In this document: positions 8,901 through 16,504 of the stretch, one piece after another
Layout of the letters: each line of letters begins with the position of its first letter
Position numbering within the stretch: position 1 is the stretch's first letter
NCBI RefSeq assembly: GCF_009936045.1
Contig: NZ_QWEQ01000029.1
Span: 1-37,487, forward strand
Reading direction: 5' to 3'
Source: Emergencia sp. 1XD21-10
GTDB lineage: Bacteria > Bacillota > Clostridia > Peptostreptococcales > Anaerovoracaceae
Length of the DNA: 37,487 nucleotides
Notes under the pieces: generated by a model
Databases searched by the model: none
What the model saw: the letters and a program-made list of their open reading frames with translations, nothing else
What the model was told of the DNA's origin: nothing
Program-made: the position numbers and the translations under genes

Positions 8901-10215
8901 TGATCCACCAGGCGGTGCGACAGCGGATGAAAACAATTATAGACTTCACGGAATCTATAGAGACAGCGTATCACAAAAAACAGAAAAGGGTGTGGCAGAT
9001 GTATCTTACTTTGAGACGCTGCTTAATACAAGATATGCCTTTGTTGATAAGGCAGGGCATCCTTTGCTTGGTGCAGATAAACAACCGTTGAAGATTAAAA
9101 CAGATGATATTGTGATTACCGATGCTACGGGCGAGCCGATTGATGAGATAGATCTTTCTGAAAAGGGCAAGTATCTTATCACTGCGGAGGTAGAAGATGC
9201 CAATGGGAATAAAACAACGATAGAACTGACTTTCAACCTTCGTTCACCAGTGCTGATTGACCCGGATATCAACAAAGATACCAACGGAGACGGTATTCCG
9301 GATATCAATATCGACACAGATGACGACGGTATCCCAGACATCAACATCGACACCGATGGAGATGATAAGCCAGACATCAACATCGACACTGATGGGGACG
9401 ATAAACCGGATGTAGACATCGACACAGACGGAGACGGTAAACCAGATATCAACAAAGATACCGATGGAGATGGTAAGCCGGATGTGGACATCGATACAGA
9501 CGGAGACGGCAAACCGGATGTGAATGTAGATACCAACGGAGATGGTAAACCAGACATCAACAAGGATACAGATGGAGACGGCAAACCGGATGTGGACATC
9601 GACACAGACGGAGACGGAAAGCCAGACATCAACAAGGATACAGATGGAGATGGCAAACCAGATTTAGATATTGACACTAACGGAGATGGCAAACCGGATG
9701 TAAATGTAGATACCAATGGAGATGGCAAGCCGGATATCAACAAGGATACAGATGGAGATGGCAAACCAGACGTGGATATCGACACTAACGGAGACGGCAA
9801 ACCGGATGTAAATGTAGATACCAATGGAGACGGTAAACCGGATATCAATGTAGATACCAATGGGGACGGCAAACCGGATATCAATATCGATACAGATGGA
9901 GACGGTAAACCGGATATCAATATCGACACCGATGGCGATGGTATTCCGGATCTGAATGTAGATACGGACGGAGACGGCAAGCCAGATACCAATATCGATA
10001 CAGATGGAGACGGGAAACCAGATAAGAATATCAAAGACCCGAGCGAAATCAAGGATATTTTGAACGAGAATGAACCGGCAGATACAGATGAACTGCCTTG
10101 GTGGATTCCAAAAACAGGCGATACAGCAAATATGCTGACATGGCTTGTAGTGCTTGGCGCAGCAGTCCTTGGACTTTGCGGCACAGTATATGGAATTAGG
10201 AAAAAGAGATCCTAG
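5986..10215 (+). CDS. Sortase-anchored surface protein with beta-helix-like domain and 21 Ca-binding-type repeats
   Basis: The start is ATG 5986 (about 1409 residues), 5 bases after AAAGGAG; ATG 5983 is an alternative. A signal peptide follows (KSLKKK, then hydrophobic AISMLLCFMVVFAYSAG). Next come an Ig-like region (~55-180), a Gly/Asn-rich region of beta-helix or carbohydrate-binding appearance (~190-560; repeated GG-hydrophobic-TINGG turns) and further Ig-like segments (~660-1090). Then 21 copies of a 12-residue unit D-x-N/D-x-D-T-D/N-G-D-G-K-P (~1094-1345) resemble thrombospondin type-3 or dockerin Ca loops. The C-terminus has a sorting signal IPKTGD (codons from 10105), a hydrophobic span and RKKRS; the first residue is Ile where Leu is usual. 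It is probably a cell-wall adhesin or stalk. Two promoters and a hairpin lie upstream and a terminator follows. The ligand is unknown. Confidence 0.88.
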   Translation: MKSKSLKKKAISMLLCFMVVFAYSAGFNDLFLVNAEGNTVSDSENGVTVTPDHTSGEPSEENKPGMELSGDDTENREPIVISSWKWVDDSEILTYDKKAKIWWVSPTADEENPVTAELLKEYLPKSIEAVLADGTEKSVEITWDFGEIGDGVTAGEYTFTASLPEGYALTDDVEALVAVVRIDSSALLDASYSAGGLTITADDGQELTSGTTNDSEVYLSGNAIVINTNRALTLSGTSNTHTIAIAQGVKANLTLDGVSIKNTAASPINLIPNTVADQTTLYLTLKDGSKNTLNPSTGASNAGIHVSYGSALTIDDSLKNPVAVYGGRLTKDCTINGEAAKKDDPAWLMDSKNPGSLTVYSGQNAACIGGNVAENSGQITVNGGNITVNAYTNGTSSSAGAGIGGGYPGGAGCSKDGGGVVINGGIIDATASYHGAGIGAGWGASAAGVGHIGKIPGDITINGGYITATGKDHGNAFGGACGSGDNLGHGSASTPHEIVITGGTLLPHSNNNGTQFDVGAKGGKVIVTGGSFCPAANSGTATKYSIQGASVISSDGTSLTMVKVDLSSYAYEDKDGVSHTLQPGDYLQSYSVAVDGVPVSPEYGLAMKLDSTKQLYFWLPASAVGKTVAISNLKLLAADGTLIDTEYPFTNLVPKPGNPSETKRYVTFTVDTDEFSAELKKQLNKRYDGLTFNWDQLKEEIAKQEITVPQPHGGKISKVEEMKPSAVRLTGADGKPTGEGSSDAGIKNAGGYSITVNYMEYAKDADFSKTFWGHQTSLSASITPADTRLVDVTYKPTMEEVTDADGKKAMKLTQMDFTATVLPKKGEATTCEAPDGFIQFYINGVKVGNLVSLNDSKTRSAGTVETGTTDGYNSKTVTKSVSFRTTTPPVPEAGEFVVEAKYYGGTNYTGSEAQATKVEDDTTKFDPDKDFPYIAPPTPVLKPAGSDGEINPDDPDQVIPGQKLPPVEVERIDPPGGATADENNYRLHGIYRDSVSQKTEKGVADVSYFETLLNTRYAFVDKAGHPLLGADKQPLKIKTDDIVITDATGEPIDEIDLSEKGKYLITAEVEDANGNKTTIELTFNLRSPVLIDPDINKDTNGDGIPDINIDTDDDGIPDINIDTDGDDKPDINIDTDGDDKPDVDIDTDGDGKPDINKDTDGDGKPDVDIDTDGDGKPDVNVDTNGDGKPDINKDTDGDGKPDVDIDTDGDGKPDINKDTDGDGKPDLDIDTNGDGKPDVNVDTNGDGKPDINKDTDGDGKPDVDIDTNGDGKPDVNVDTNGDGKPDINVDTNGDGKPDINIDTDGDGKPDINIDTDGDGIPDLNVDTDGDGKPDTNIDTDGDGKPDKNIKDPSEIKDILNENEPADTDELPWWIPKTGDTANMLTWLVVLGAAVLGLCGTVYGIRKKRS
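9265..10020 (+). repeat. 21 tandem 36-bp repeats encoding 12-residue DTDGDGKP-type units
   Basis: Exactly 21 units of 36 bases fill this interval without any frame change. Three unit types (DINK-, DVDI- and DVNV-starting) recur in the order DINK-DVDI-DVNV at units 6-8, 11-13 and 14-16, with DINK-DVDI at units 9-10. This gives a higher-order 108-base period that suggests expansion by block duplication. The Asp positions of each unit match a DxDxDG calcium loop. Confidence 0.92.
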
Positions 10216-10247
10216 AAGAAAACAGCTGTAGATTAATAGCATAAATA

Positions 10248-10280
10248 AAATGGGTGGTTTGTGTAAACCATCCATTTTTT
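10248..10280 (+). terminator. Rho-independent terminator of the surface-protein gene
   Basis: The arms AAATGGGTGGTTT (10248-10260) and AAACCATCCATTT (10265-10277) pair with one G-U and a four-base loop, and are followed by further T residues. It lies 33 bases after the stop codon. Confidence 0.85.
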
Positions 10281-10329
10281 ACGTCTGTTCAGCAGTTATA
10301 TTTGTTGAAAGTTTACATGTTTTGTAAAG

Positions 10330-10386
10330 AAAAACCTCAAAAAATGCACACCTTTCGAGAAAAATATGCATATTTTTGAGGTTTTT
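10330..10386 (-). terminator. Large terminator hairpin between converging genes
   Basis: The arms AAAAACCTCAAAAAATGCA (10330-10348) and TGCATATTTTTGAGGTTTTT (10367-10386) pair with a single bulged base. With A-runs on one side and T-runs on the other it can act in both directions. It is the only candidate terminator for the leftward sigma-54 activator gene. Confidence 0.75.
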
Positions 10387-10475
10387 TATTGCAATATATA
10401 TGATTATGGGGATGATGTTGCCACGCACTACAGTTTAAAGGTCTGGAACTTTATCTTTTGTCAATGTGTCTTCGG

Positions 10476-12269
10476 TTATTGATCCGGAGAACCCTCTTCC
10501 AGCTTTTTCAGCTTTCGGTAGAGGGTGGTTCTGCTGATTCCCATCTTTTTTGCCAGTTCTTCACGAGTGATGACTCCGCTTTCTAAGTCTTGCAGATGTT
10601 TATACAGAACCAGATTTTCATATTTTTCTACATTGGATTTCAGAGTTTCTCTTTCGTCTGCTTTTATTTTGGAGTGGGTTAGGGACTGGAAGAGCGGCGG
10701 AAAGTCTGCCGGCAAAACCAATGTGCCTTGGGCAACATTGGAAATGTATTCTACAACATTTTCGATTTCACGTACATTGCCGGGCCAACGGTGGAGAAGT
10801 AGCAAATCTGCGGCCTCAGGCGAAAAATCCAGATGCTCTTTGCCTAACATTTGTGCATATTTTTCCAAGAAGTATTTGGCTAGAGGGAGTATATCGTCTG
10901 TTCGCTTGCGAAGAGGCGGTATTGTGATAGGGATTACATTGAGACGATAATACAAATCCTCGCGGAATTCCTTTGTTTTACACATTTCTGCTAGATTTCT
11001 GTTGGTCGCAGCGATGATACGTACATCAATATCGATGAGCTTGTTACTGCCGATTCGTTCAATCTGCCTGTTTTGGATGACGTGAAGAAGTTTGACCTGC
11101 ATAGCAAGAGGAAGCTCTCCGATTTCGTCGATGAATATGGTGCCGCCGTTTGCGGCTTCAAATTTACCGATGTGTCCGCCTTTCGAAGCTCCCGTAAATG
11201 CACCGTCAGCATAGCCAAAAAGCTCACTTTCGATAAGGTTTTCCGGAATAGCGCCACAGTTAATTGTGACAAATGGTGCGCTAAATCTAGGACTTTCTGC
11301 ATAAATGGCACGAGCAAACATTTCTTTGCCTACGCCGCTTTCGCCGGTAATCAGTACGGTTGAGGTGCTTTTTGCAATATTACGGGCAAATTCTTTTACC
11401 TTTGCGATTTCATCGCTGCAGCTGATAATAGAATCGAAATTCATAGTGTTTGAGCCTAACACTTTGTAGGCAGTTTTCTTGACTTCAGCAATATCGTCAA
11501 AGAAAATAATAACCCGTTGCAGCGCATTTTCATCATAAACAGGCTTGCATGAAGCCATGATTTTAATATTCTCTTCTTTGAAATGAAGCTCTCTGTTCTG
11601 AAATCCTGTCTTTGTATTTAAAAAGATAGCGGTGGCAGCAGGCCAGAATGCATCAAGATGAAGTCCGATAAGACCCCAGCTGAGATTAGCATTTGTTAAA
11701 ATGTGGTATTCTGCTTTTTTGTTTGCATTAGTGATATAGCCATCACGATCGATGACAACAATACCTTGTGGGGAACCGTTGACAATTTCAGTCAGCAGGT
11801 TAGACTGCACGTTTAAGTCCCGCACATGGTCGATATTTTCTAAATAGGAGGAAAGGAGCGTTGCCATATTTTTTAAGTAGTTGCAAATTGAAAACTGGTT
11901 ATCAATCAGATGATTGTATTGTTCTTCTGTAAAAGCAACCAGTGAAATGATGCCAATATGTTTCTCGTGATAGGAGATCGTGCAGCAGATTTCGGCTTTT
12001 TCCCCACTGATCCATTCTGTAGGACCATACAGGGGATCCTTGATATCGTCTACCACATAGGTGCCGCCTACACGCAGGAGGTATTTGTACAGAAATTCTT
12101 CGACGTAACGGCTTTCTGCTTCATAGGTGCCGATGCGTTCCTGATACTGGCCTGTACCGGCAATAATCTTTAAATTCTCATCGAGAATCAAGGTTTCGAT
12201 GTTTAGAACCGTGGATATGGCATTGGCAACTTGCTGGACGGTAGGCTGAATTTTAACTAATCTGCTCAT
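10476..12269 (-). CDS. Sigma-54-dependent enhancer-binding transcriptional activator
   Basis: The start is ATG at 12269 (597 residues), 8 bases behind GGAGG (12278-12282); an ATG at 12284 overlaps that ribosome site and is unlikely. Residues ~1-150 form a GAF/PAS-type sensor region and ~160-265 a PAS domain (QGIVVIDRDGYITNANKKAE). The AAA+ domain (~280-510) has Walker A GESGVGKE (~309), the sigma-54 contact loop GAFTGA (~356) and Walker B GGTIFIDEIGE (~375). A Fis-type helix-turn-helix ends the protein (REELAKKMGISRTTLYRKLKKL). It has no response-regulator receiver domain, so it probably senses a small molecule directly. It is divergent from a transporter gene that has a sigma-54 promoter, and two more such promoters follow downstream. 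It is very likely the regulator of this island. Confidence 0.93.
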   Translation of the reverse strand: MSRLVKIQPTVQQVANAISTVLNIETLILDENLKIIAGTGQYQERIGTYEAESRYVEEFLYKYLLRVGGTYVVDDIKDPLYGPTEWISGEKAEICCTISYHEKHIGIISLVAFTEEQYNHLIDNQFSICNYLKNMATLLSSYLENIDHVRDLNVQSNLLTEIVNGSPQGIVVIDRDGYITNANKKAEYHILTNANLSWGLIGLHLDAFWPAATAIFLNTKTGFQNRELHFKEENIKIMASCKPVYDENALQRVIIFFDDIAEVKKTAYKVLGSNTMNFDSIISCSDEIAKVKEFARNIAKSTSTVLITGESGVGKEMFARAIYAESPRFSAPFVTINCGAIPENLIESELFGYADGAFTGASKGGHIGKFEAANGGTIFIDEIGELPLAMQVKLLHVIQNRQIERIGSNKLIDIDVRIIAATNRNLAEMCKTKEFREDLYYRLNVIPITIPPLRKRTDDILPLAKYFLEKYAQMLGKEHLDFSPEAADLLLLHRWPGNVREIENVVEYISNVAQGTLVLPADFPPLFQSLTHSKIKADERETLKSNVEKYENLVLYKHLQDLESGVITREELAKKMGISRTTLYRKLKKLEEGSPDQ

Positions 12270-12299
12270 GTATTTTTCCTCCATTTATGATATGGTAGA

Positions 12300-12328
12300 A
12301 TTATAAAACTGGTACGGCGACCTGTCAA
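12300..12328 (-). promoter_or_regulatory. Consensus sigma-A promoter of the activator gene
   Basis: Read on the minus strand, TTGACA (12323-12328) and TATAAT (12300-12305) are both perfect and separated by 17 bases. The predicted start of transcription is only a dozen bases ahead of the ribosome site, so the activator is probably made constitutively. Confidence 0.85.
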
Positions 12329-12364
12329 GGAAATGTTACTTTTTTAGGACTAAAAAAATGCAAT

Positions 12365-12380
12365 GTTTCAAACATGAAAC
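12365..12380. promoter_or_regulatory. Upstream activator site 1 (GTTTCA-N4-TGAAAC)
   Basis: A perfect palindrome GTTTCA-AACA-TGAAAC centred 117 bases upstream of the -12 GC of the sigma-54 promoter at 12475. A weaker match (GTTACT-TTTT-TAGGAC, 12335-12350) lies exactly 30 bases further away. The same pattern recurs at the other two sigma-54 promoters, so this is probably the binding site of the adjacent activator. Confidence 0.75.
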
Positions 12381-12474
12381 GCAGTTCTTGGAGAAAATTA
12401 GGCACATGCCGAAAGTTTTTTTCAAAATCATTGAAAAATTAAGGGATTCAAGCGGCTGATTTGAAAAAAACGCA

Positions 12475-12491
12475 TTGGCATACTCCTTGCT
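12475..12491 (+). promoter_or_regulatory. Sigma-54 promoter 1 (transporter operon)
   Basis: TTGGCATACTCCTTGCT matches the -24/-12 consensus: GG at 12477-12478 and GC at 12489-12490, 12 bases apart. It reads into the transporter gene at 12555. Confidence 0.88.
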
Positions 12492-12554
12492 TTATATATG
12501 AAAGAAGACAGCACAAGGCTGTTCACAGTGCCATAATGGAAAAGGAGGATACAT

Positions 12555-13955
12555 ATGGACAAGAAATTACCTTTGAGAGCCAAGATCGCCTATAGTATGG
12601 GCGGATTTGGTGAAGCGATGCCACTGAACTTATTTAATGTTTACTTCGTATATTTTATGACCGACGTGGCTGGAGCTCCTGCAGCGTTAGCGGGTACGAT
12701 TGCTTTAATCGGCGTGCTGTGGGATGCAATTACAGACCCAATTGTGGGAAAATTGTCGGATAACTGTACGTCCCCAATGGGTAGAAGAAGGGCGTATATG
12801 TGCAGAGCGATTATTCCGTTGGCATTATTTGTAATTATGCTTTTTACACCGGTAAACTTTACAGGAATTGCACAAATGGCATACTATGTTGTGGCAGCAC
12901 TGGGTTTTTGGCTGACTCTCACAATGTGGGTAATTCCATTCTTTGCTTTTGGAGCAGAGATTACTACCGATTATAACGAAAGAAATACCCTTAGAACTGT
13001 AGTTATGATTTTAGAAAATGCGATTCTAATTTTGTGTACGTCAGGTCCGATGTGGGTACTCAGCTGGACCCTGAACCATGGAGGAGAAGAAGCTGACGCT
13101 TGGAAATATACTGCATGGATTACTGGGGCAATTCTTTTAATCACTTGTGCGGTATGCGTTTATTTCACAAAAGGATGGGATCAGCCTTATCAGAAGTCCG
13201 AAAATGTGAAAACAGAAAACCTGCTGGCAACCTTTAAAGAACTGTTTAAGATTCGCACTTTTAAAATTTTGACAATTTCTATGATGCTTGCTTTGTTTGG
13301 ACTGCTTCTAATTTCTACCAATTTAGTCTATGTTATGAATAATCTGGCAAGATTGACTCCTGAGGAGCAGAGTCTGTTCTGGATAGTATTCAGTGTAGCG
13401 ATTATGGTAATGCTCCCATTTGCCAATAAGCTTTGTAACAGTATAGGCAAGAGAGAAGTTTTGATGGGTGTAGCCATAATTCAGGTTATTGTAGGTATTA
13501 TCTGTTTCTTTATGAGTTTGGAAAATAGAATTGCCTTCTACATTTATATCGTTGGGCTGGTACTCTGCAACGGATGTTTTGTTGCACACTATGTTACCTT
13601 GTCCTATGACAGCTGTGAAGTAGATGAGTTTGTCAATGGAAAACGCCGTGAAGGAAGTATTGTGGCCTTAATGTCCTTTATCCAAAAAGCTGGCGGAGCC
13701 CTTGCAATGTGGGTTGCAGGTCTTTCTCTTACCTTTATCGGCTATGACGGTATGGCGGCAGAACAGACTCCGGAAGTACTGTCCGGACTTAACACAGTGA
13801 TTACTGTGATTCCGACGATATTCTTTATCTTAGCAACCATAGCACTTTATAAGTATCCAGTAACGAAGAAGAACTTCGCGGCGTTGCAGGATGCCCTTGA
13901 AAAGAAAAAGGCCGGACTTGCGTATTCAACAGAAGAATTTAAGGAACTGCTGTAA
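12555..13955 (+). CDS. GPH-family (MelB-like) MFS cation symporter
   Basis: The product has 466 residues, starting at ATG 12555 six bases after GGAGG. It is hydrophobic with about twelve predicted membrane helices. The N-terminal part shows the family pattern of glycoside-pentoside-hexuronide:cation symporters: KIAYSMGGFGEAM, then DAITDPIVGKLSDNCTSPMGRRR (~57-79) with the conserved Asp and the GRRR loop. These carriers import sugars, glycosides and sometimes other organic compounds with Na+ or H+. It is the first gene of the operon behind sigma-54 promoter 1 and so probably imports the substrate of the downstream enzymes. Substrate type cannot be deduced. Confidence 0.85.
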   Translation: MDKKLPLRAKIAYSMGGFGEAMPLNLFNVYFVYFMTDVAGAPAALAGTIALIGVLWDAITDPIVGKLSDNCTSPMGRRRAYMCRAIIPLALFVIMLFTPVNFTGIAQMAYYVVAALGFWLTLTMWVIPFFAFGAEITTDYNERNTLRTVVMILENAILILCTSGPMWVLSWTLNHGGEEADAWKYTAWITGAILLITCAVCVYFTKGWDQPYQKSENVKTENLLATFKELFKIRTFKILTISMMLALFGLLLISTNLVYVMNNLARLTPEEQSLFWIVFSVAIMVMLPFANKLCNSIGKREVLMGVAIIQVIVGIICFFMSLENRIAFYIYIVGLVLCNGCFVAHYVTLSYDSCEVDEFVNGKRREGSIVALMSFIQKAGGALAMWVAGLSLTFIGYDGMAAEQTPEVLSGLNTVITVIPTIFFILATIALYKYPVTKKNFAALQDALEKKKAGLAYSTEEFKELL

Positions 13956-13971
13956 TTGAAAAGGGGAAATT

Positions 13972-15159
13972 ATGATGGAGAATAAGATTTTACTTGAAAA
14001 TGCAAATGTGATAGACGTATATGAAGGAGAGAGCCGTAAAGGTTACGATGTCTATATCGAAGGTGATATGATAAAGGAAGTCTGCCCCCACGGGCAGCTT
14101 TCCTTTGGAGAAGACACAGAGCGGGTGAATTGTACTGAAAAGACCATTATGCCGGGGCTGATAGATTGTCATGTACATCTCTGTATGGATCCTTTCTGTC
14201 CTGATCCCGGTGTTATAGCGGCAAGAAGCGATGCAGCACTGACAATAGATGCAATCAACCATATGGATGCGCTGCTAAAAAATGGAATCACCTATGTAAG
14301 AGGCATGGGAGATCCACGGAATATCGATATTGACCTTGCAAGAGCAAAGAAAGCAGACCAGATTGCAGGACCTGATATTTTGCCGTGTGGTAAGCTGATT
14401 TGCATGACCGGCGGTCACGGGTGGCAGCTTGGCGTAGAGGTAGATAGTCCTGATGAGATGAGAAAGGCCGTCAGACAGCTTTTAAAGGATGGTGCAGGTC
14501 ATCTGAAAATGATGGCAACTGGCGGCGTGATGACGAAAGGCGTGAAAACTACATCAACGCAGCTGACCTATGAAGAGCTGAGAGCAGGTATCGAAGAAGC
14601 AGAACATGCAGGCGTTCGGACTGCGACTCACGCTCAGGGCAATGCAGGAATTAAAAATGCAGTGCGTGCAGGTATTCATTCTGTAGAGCATGGATTTTAT
14701 CTGGACGAGGAAGTCATTGGCTGGATGCTGGAAAAGGGAACTTTCTATGTGCCGACCTTGGTAGCGGTCTATGAGATTTTAAAACAAAAGGACAGTCTGC
14801 CGGCCTATTTAGTAGAAAAGGCACAAACGGCAAAGGAGGCGCACAGGGCAAGTTTTCAGCTTGCTTTAAAGTCCGGTGTAAAGATTGCACTGGGAACAGA
14901 CGCAGGTACGCCGTTTAACCAGTTTGGCAGCGCAAGAGATGAATTTCTCTATATGATTGAAGCGGGTATGAGTCCGGTGCAGGCGGTGAAAAGTGCAACT
15001 TGCGTTGCGGCGCAGCTCATTGGCGTAGAAGACAGCCACGGGAGCGTAGAGCCTGGAAAAGCTGCTGATTTGTTGATTTTGCAAAAATGTATTTACGATG
15101 AACCCAGCGTAATCAAAGAGCCGTTTACTGTTTATAAAGGGGGAAAACGCTATGTATAA
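13972..15159 (+). CDS. Metal-dependent amidohydrolase (imidazolonepropionase/Xaa-Pro dipeptidase-like)
   Basis: The product has 395 residues (ATG 13972, or 13975; GGGG ribosome site at 13963-13966). All elements of the amidohydrolase TIM barrel are present: HVH (H67, H69) after MPGLIDC, the probable carboxylated lysine K179 in HLKMMATGG, H220 in THAQG, H240 in VEHGF and D310 in ALGTDAGT, with the typical GSVEPGKAADLLIL near the end. The closest subgroup by eye is the one containing imidazolonepropionase-like and Xaa-Pro dipeptidase amidohydrolases, which cut cyclic amides or acyl-proline bonds. It overlaps the next gene by eight bases. It probably hydrolyses an amide or lactam of the imported or hydroxylated substrate (inference). 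Confidence 0.88.
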   Translation: MMENKILLENANVIDVYEGESRKGYDVYIEGDMIKEVCPHGQLSFGEDTERVNCTEKTIMPGLIDCHVHLCMDPFCPDPGVIAARSDAALTIDAINHMDALLKNGITYVRGMGDPRNIDIDLARAKKADQIAGPDILPCGKLICMTGGHGWQLGVEVDSPDEMRKAVRQLLKDGAGHLKMMATGGVMTKGVKTTSTQLTYEELRAGIEEAEHAGVRTATHAQGNAGIKNAVRAGIHSVEHGFYLDEEVIGWMLEKGTFYVPTLVAVYEILKQKDSLPAYLVEKAQTAKEAHRASFQLALKSGVKIALGTDAGTPFNQFGSARDEFLYMIEAGMSPVQAVKSATCVAAQLIGVEDSHGSVEPGKAADLLILQKCIYDEPSVIKEPFTVYKGGKRYV

Positions 15160-16492
15160 GTTTCCGGAAAACCTGTATACGGATATTAGAATTGACAATT
15201 ACAGTGAAACCCAGCTGACTTATGACGTAGAAGTTTTGGCAGAAATAAAAGAGAAAGATGTTGAAGGTATATTCCTTCGCATTTACGACGGTCATCGCTG
15301 GTACTACAGTTCCTTTACCGGAAAAGAGAACATTCAGACGGAAATTGATGTGCTGGCGGAAAAGGCTACGCCAAATCCCAATGTATACGATTGCCCGATT
15401 ATAAAGAAGCTGGAGGCAAATCAGTATCGAAAGCTTTCTTATGAGGACGGATTTCAAAGCCTGTCTTTGGATGAGAAAATTGCAGTGGTTTCAAAATATC
15501 CAAAGCAGTACGTATCTCAGTGTTCTTTGATGACCGATTTAACAACGCAGCTGCTTCTAATTCACAATGTGAGAGAGTTTTATTCCAGCAAAGGTGCAAA
15601 TCTTTATTACGATGAAGAGGTTTTATCGCTGGTACTGTCCGGAACTTTTGCTTGCGGAGAGAATGTGCTTGTAGAAAATTATGAAAAGTTTGGACATCGG
15701 TTATCTGACCTTGATGAAAGTGTGGACAGAGAGATTACGGAGCACATTCAGAAGGCAGAAGAGTTTGTGCGCGAGTGTGTCAGTGTAGAGCCAGGCGCCT
15801 ACCCTGTAGTATTTTCTCCAGAGAATACCGGACTTCTCTGCCACGAAAGTGTGGGGCATAAAAGTGAAGGCGATTTCTTCGTAGATTCACCAGGTATGGA
15901 AAAGATTTGGAATATGGGCGAGGAGTTTTGTGATAGGGGTATTTCCATTGTGGATGATGGAGAAATTGAGTCATCTATTTATTTGCCTTTTGATGATGAG
16001 GGAACTAGGTCGAGACCAACTGCTATTGTAAAAGAAGGCTGTGTCGGTGATAGAATGACAAATGCTGCTGCAGCAGCTGAACTAAATCTTCCGATGACGG
16101 GAAATGCCAGAGCGATTGATTATACATGGGAGCCTATGGTGAGAATGACCACGGTTTACCTTAATCCGGGCACTATGCCTATGGAAGATTTATTCAAAGG
16201 AATCGAAAAGGGCATTTTTGCTGATACCTATATCGCAGGTGGAGGCATGGATGTGTTCAGTATTGCGCCCGGTAGATGTTACCTGATTGAAAATGGAAAG
16301 ATTACAAAACCAGTTGCTGTATCACTAATTTTTTCAAGATGTAAAGATGCGCTGGCAGCCATCGAGGGCAGAACGGCTGAGGTTATTTTGAAGCCGGCAT
16401 ACTATATTCGCTGCGGTAAGCCGCCACAGCTAGGACTTGCAACTTCTGACGGCGGACCGTATGTCAGATTTAAGTCTATGAGTGTCGTATAA
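15152..16492 (+). CDS. TldD-like metallopeptidase
   Basis: The product has 446 residues and begins inside the end of the preceding gene, so translation is probably coupled. The central motif HESVGH (H231, E232, H236, followed by KSEGD) is the HExxxH zinc site of TldD; E. coli TldD has HEAIGH in the same place. TldD works as a heterodimer with TldE/PmbA on unfolded or modified peptides, for example in microcin B17 maturation and CcdA degradation. The partner is the next gene. The N-terminal 200 residues are divergent from housekeeping TldD, and the pair is embedded in a catabolic operon, so a specialised small-peptide or amide substrate is likely. Confidence 0.85.
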   Translation: MYKFPENLYTDIRIDNYSETQLTYDVEVLAEIKEKDVEGIFLRIYDGHRWYYSSFTGKENIQTEIDVLAEKATPNPNVYDCPIIKKLEANQYRKLSYEDGFQSLSLDEKIAVVSKYPKQYVSQCSLMTDLTTQLLLIHNVREFYSSKGANLYYDEEVLSLVLSGTFACGENVLVENYEKFGHRLSDLDESVDREITEHIQKAEEFVRECVSVEPGAYPVVFSPENTGLLCHESVGHKSEGDFFVDSPGMEKIWNMGEEFCDRGISIVDDGEIESSIYLPFDDEGTRSRPTAIVKEGCVGDRMTNAAAAAELNLPMTGNARAIDYTWEPMVRMTTVYLNPGTMPMEDLFKGIEKGIFADTYIAGGGMDVFSIAPGRCYLIENGKITKPVAVSLIFSRCKDALAAIEGRTAEVILKPAYYIRCGKPPQLGLATSDGGPYVRFKSMSVV

Positions 16493-16504
16493 GGAGGAAT
16501 GGCA

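Noticed and set aside
9265-10020. CRISPR-like regularly spaced 36-bp repeats
   Set aside because: There are no unique spacers; the units are directly joined and coding in one frame.
9006-10184. Antisense open frame of 392 codons opposite the repeat region
   Set aside because: It is a by-product of the 36-bp repeats: the reverse frame is a monotonous Ser/Pro/Leu repeat (GLPSPSVS) with no ribosome site, and the sense frame has a signal peptide and wall anchor.
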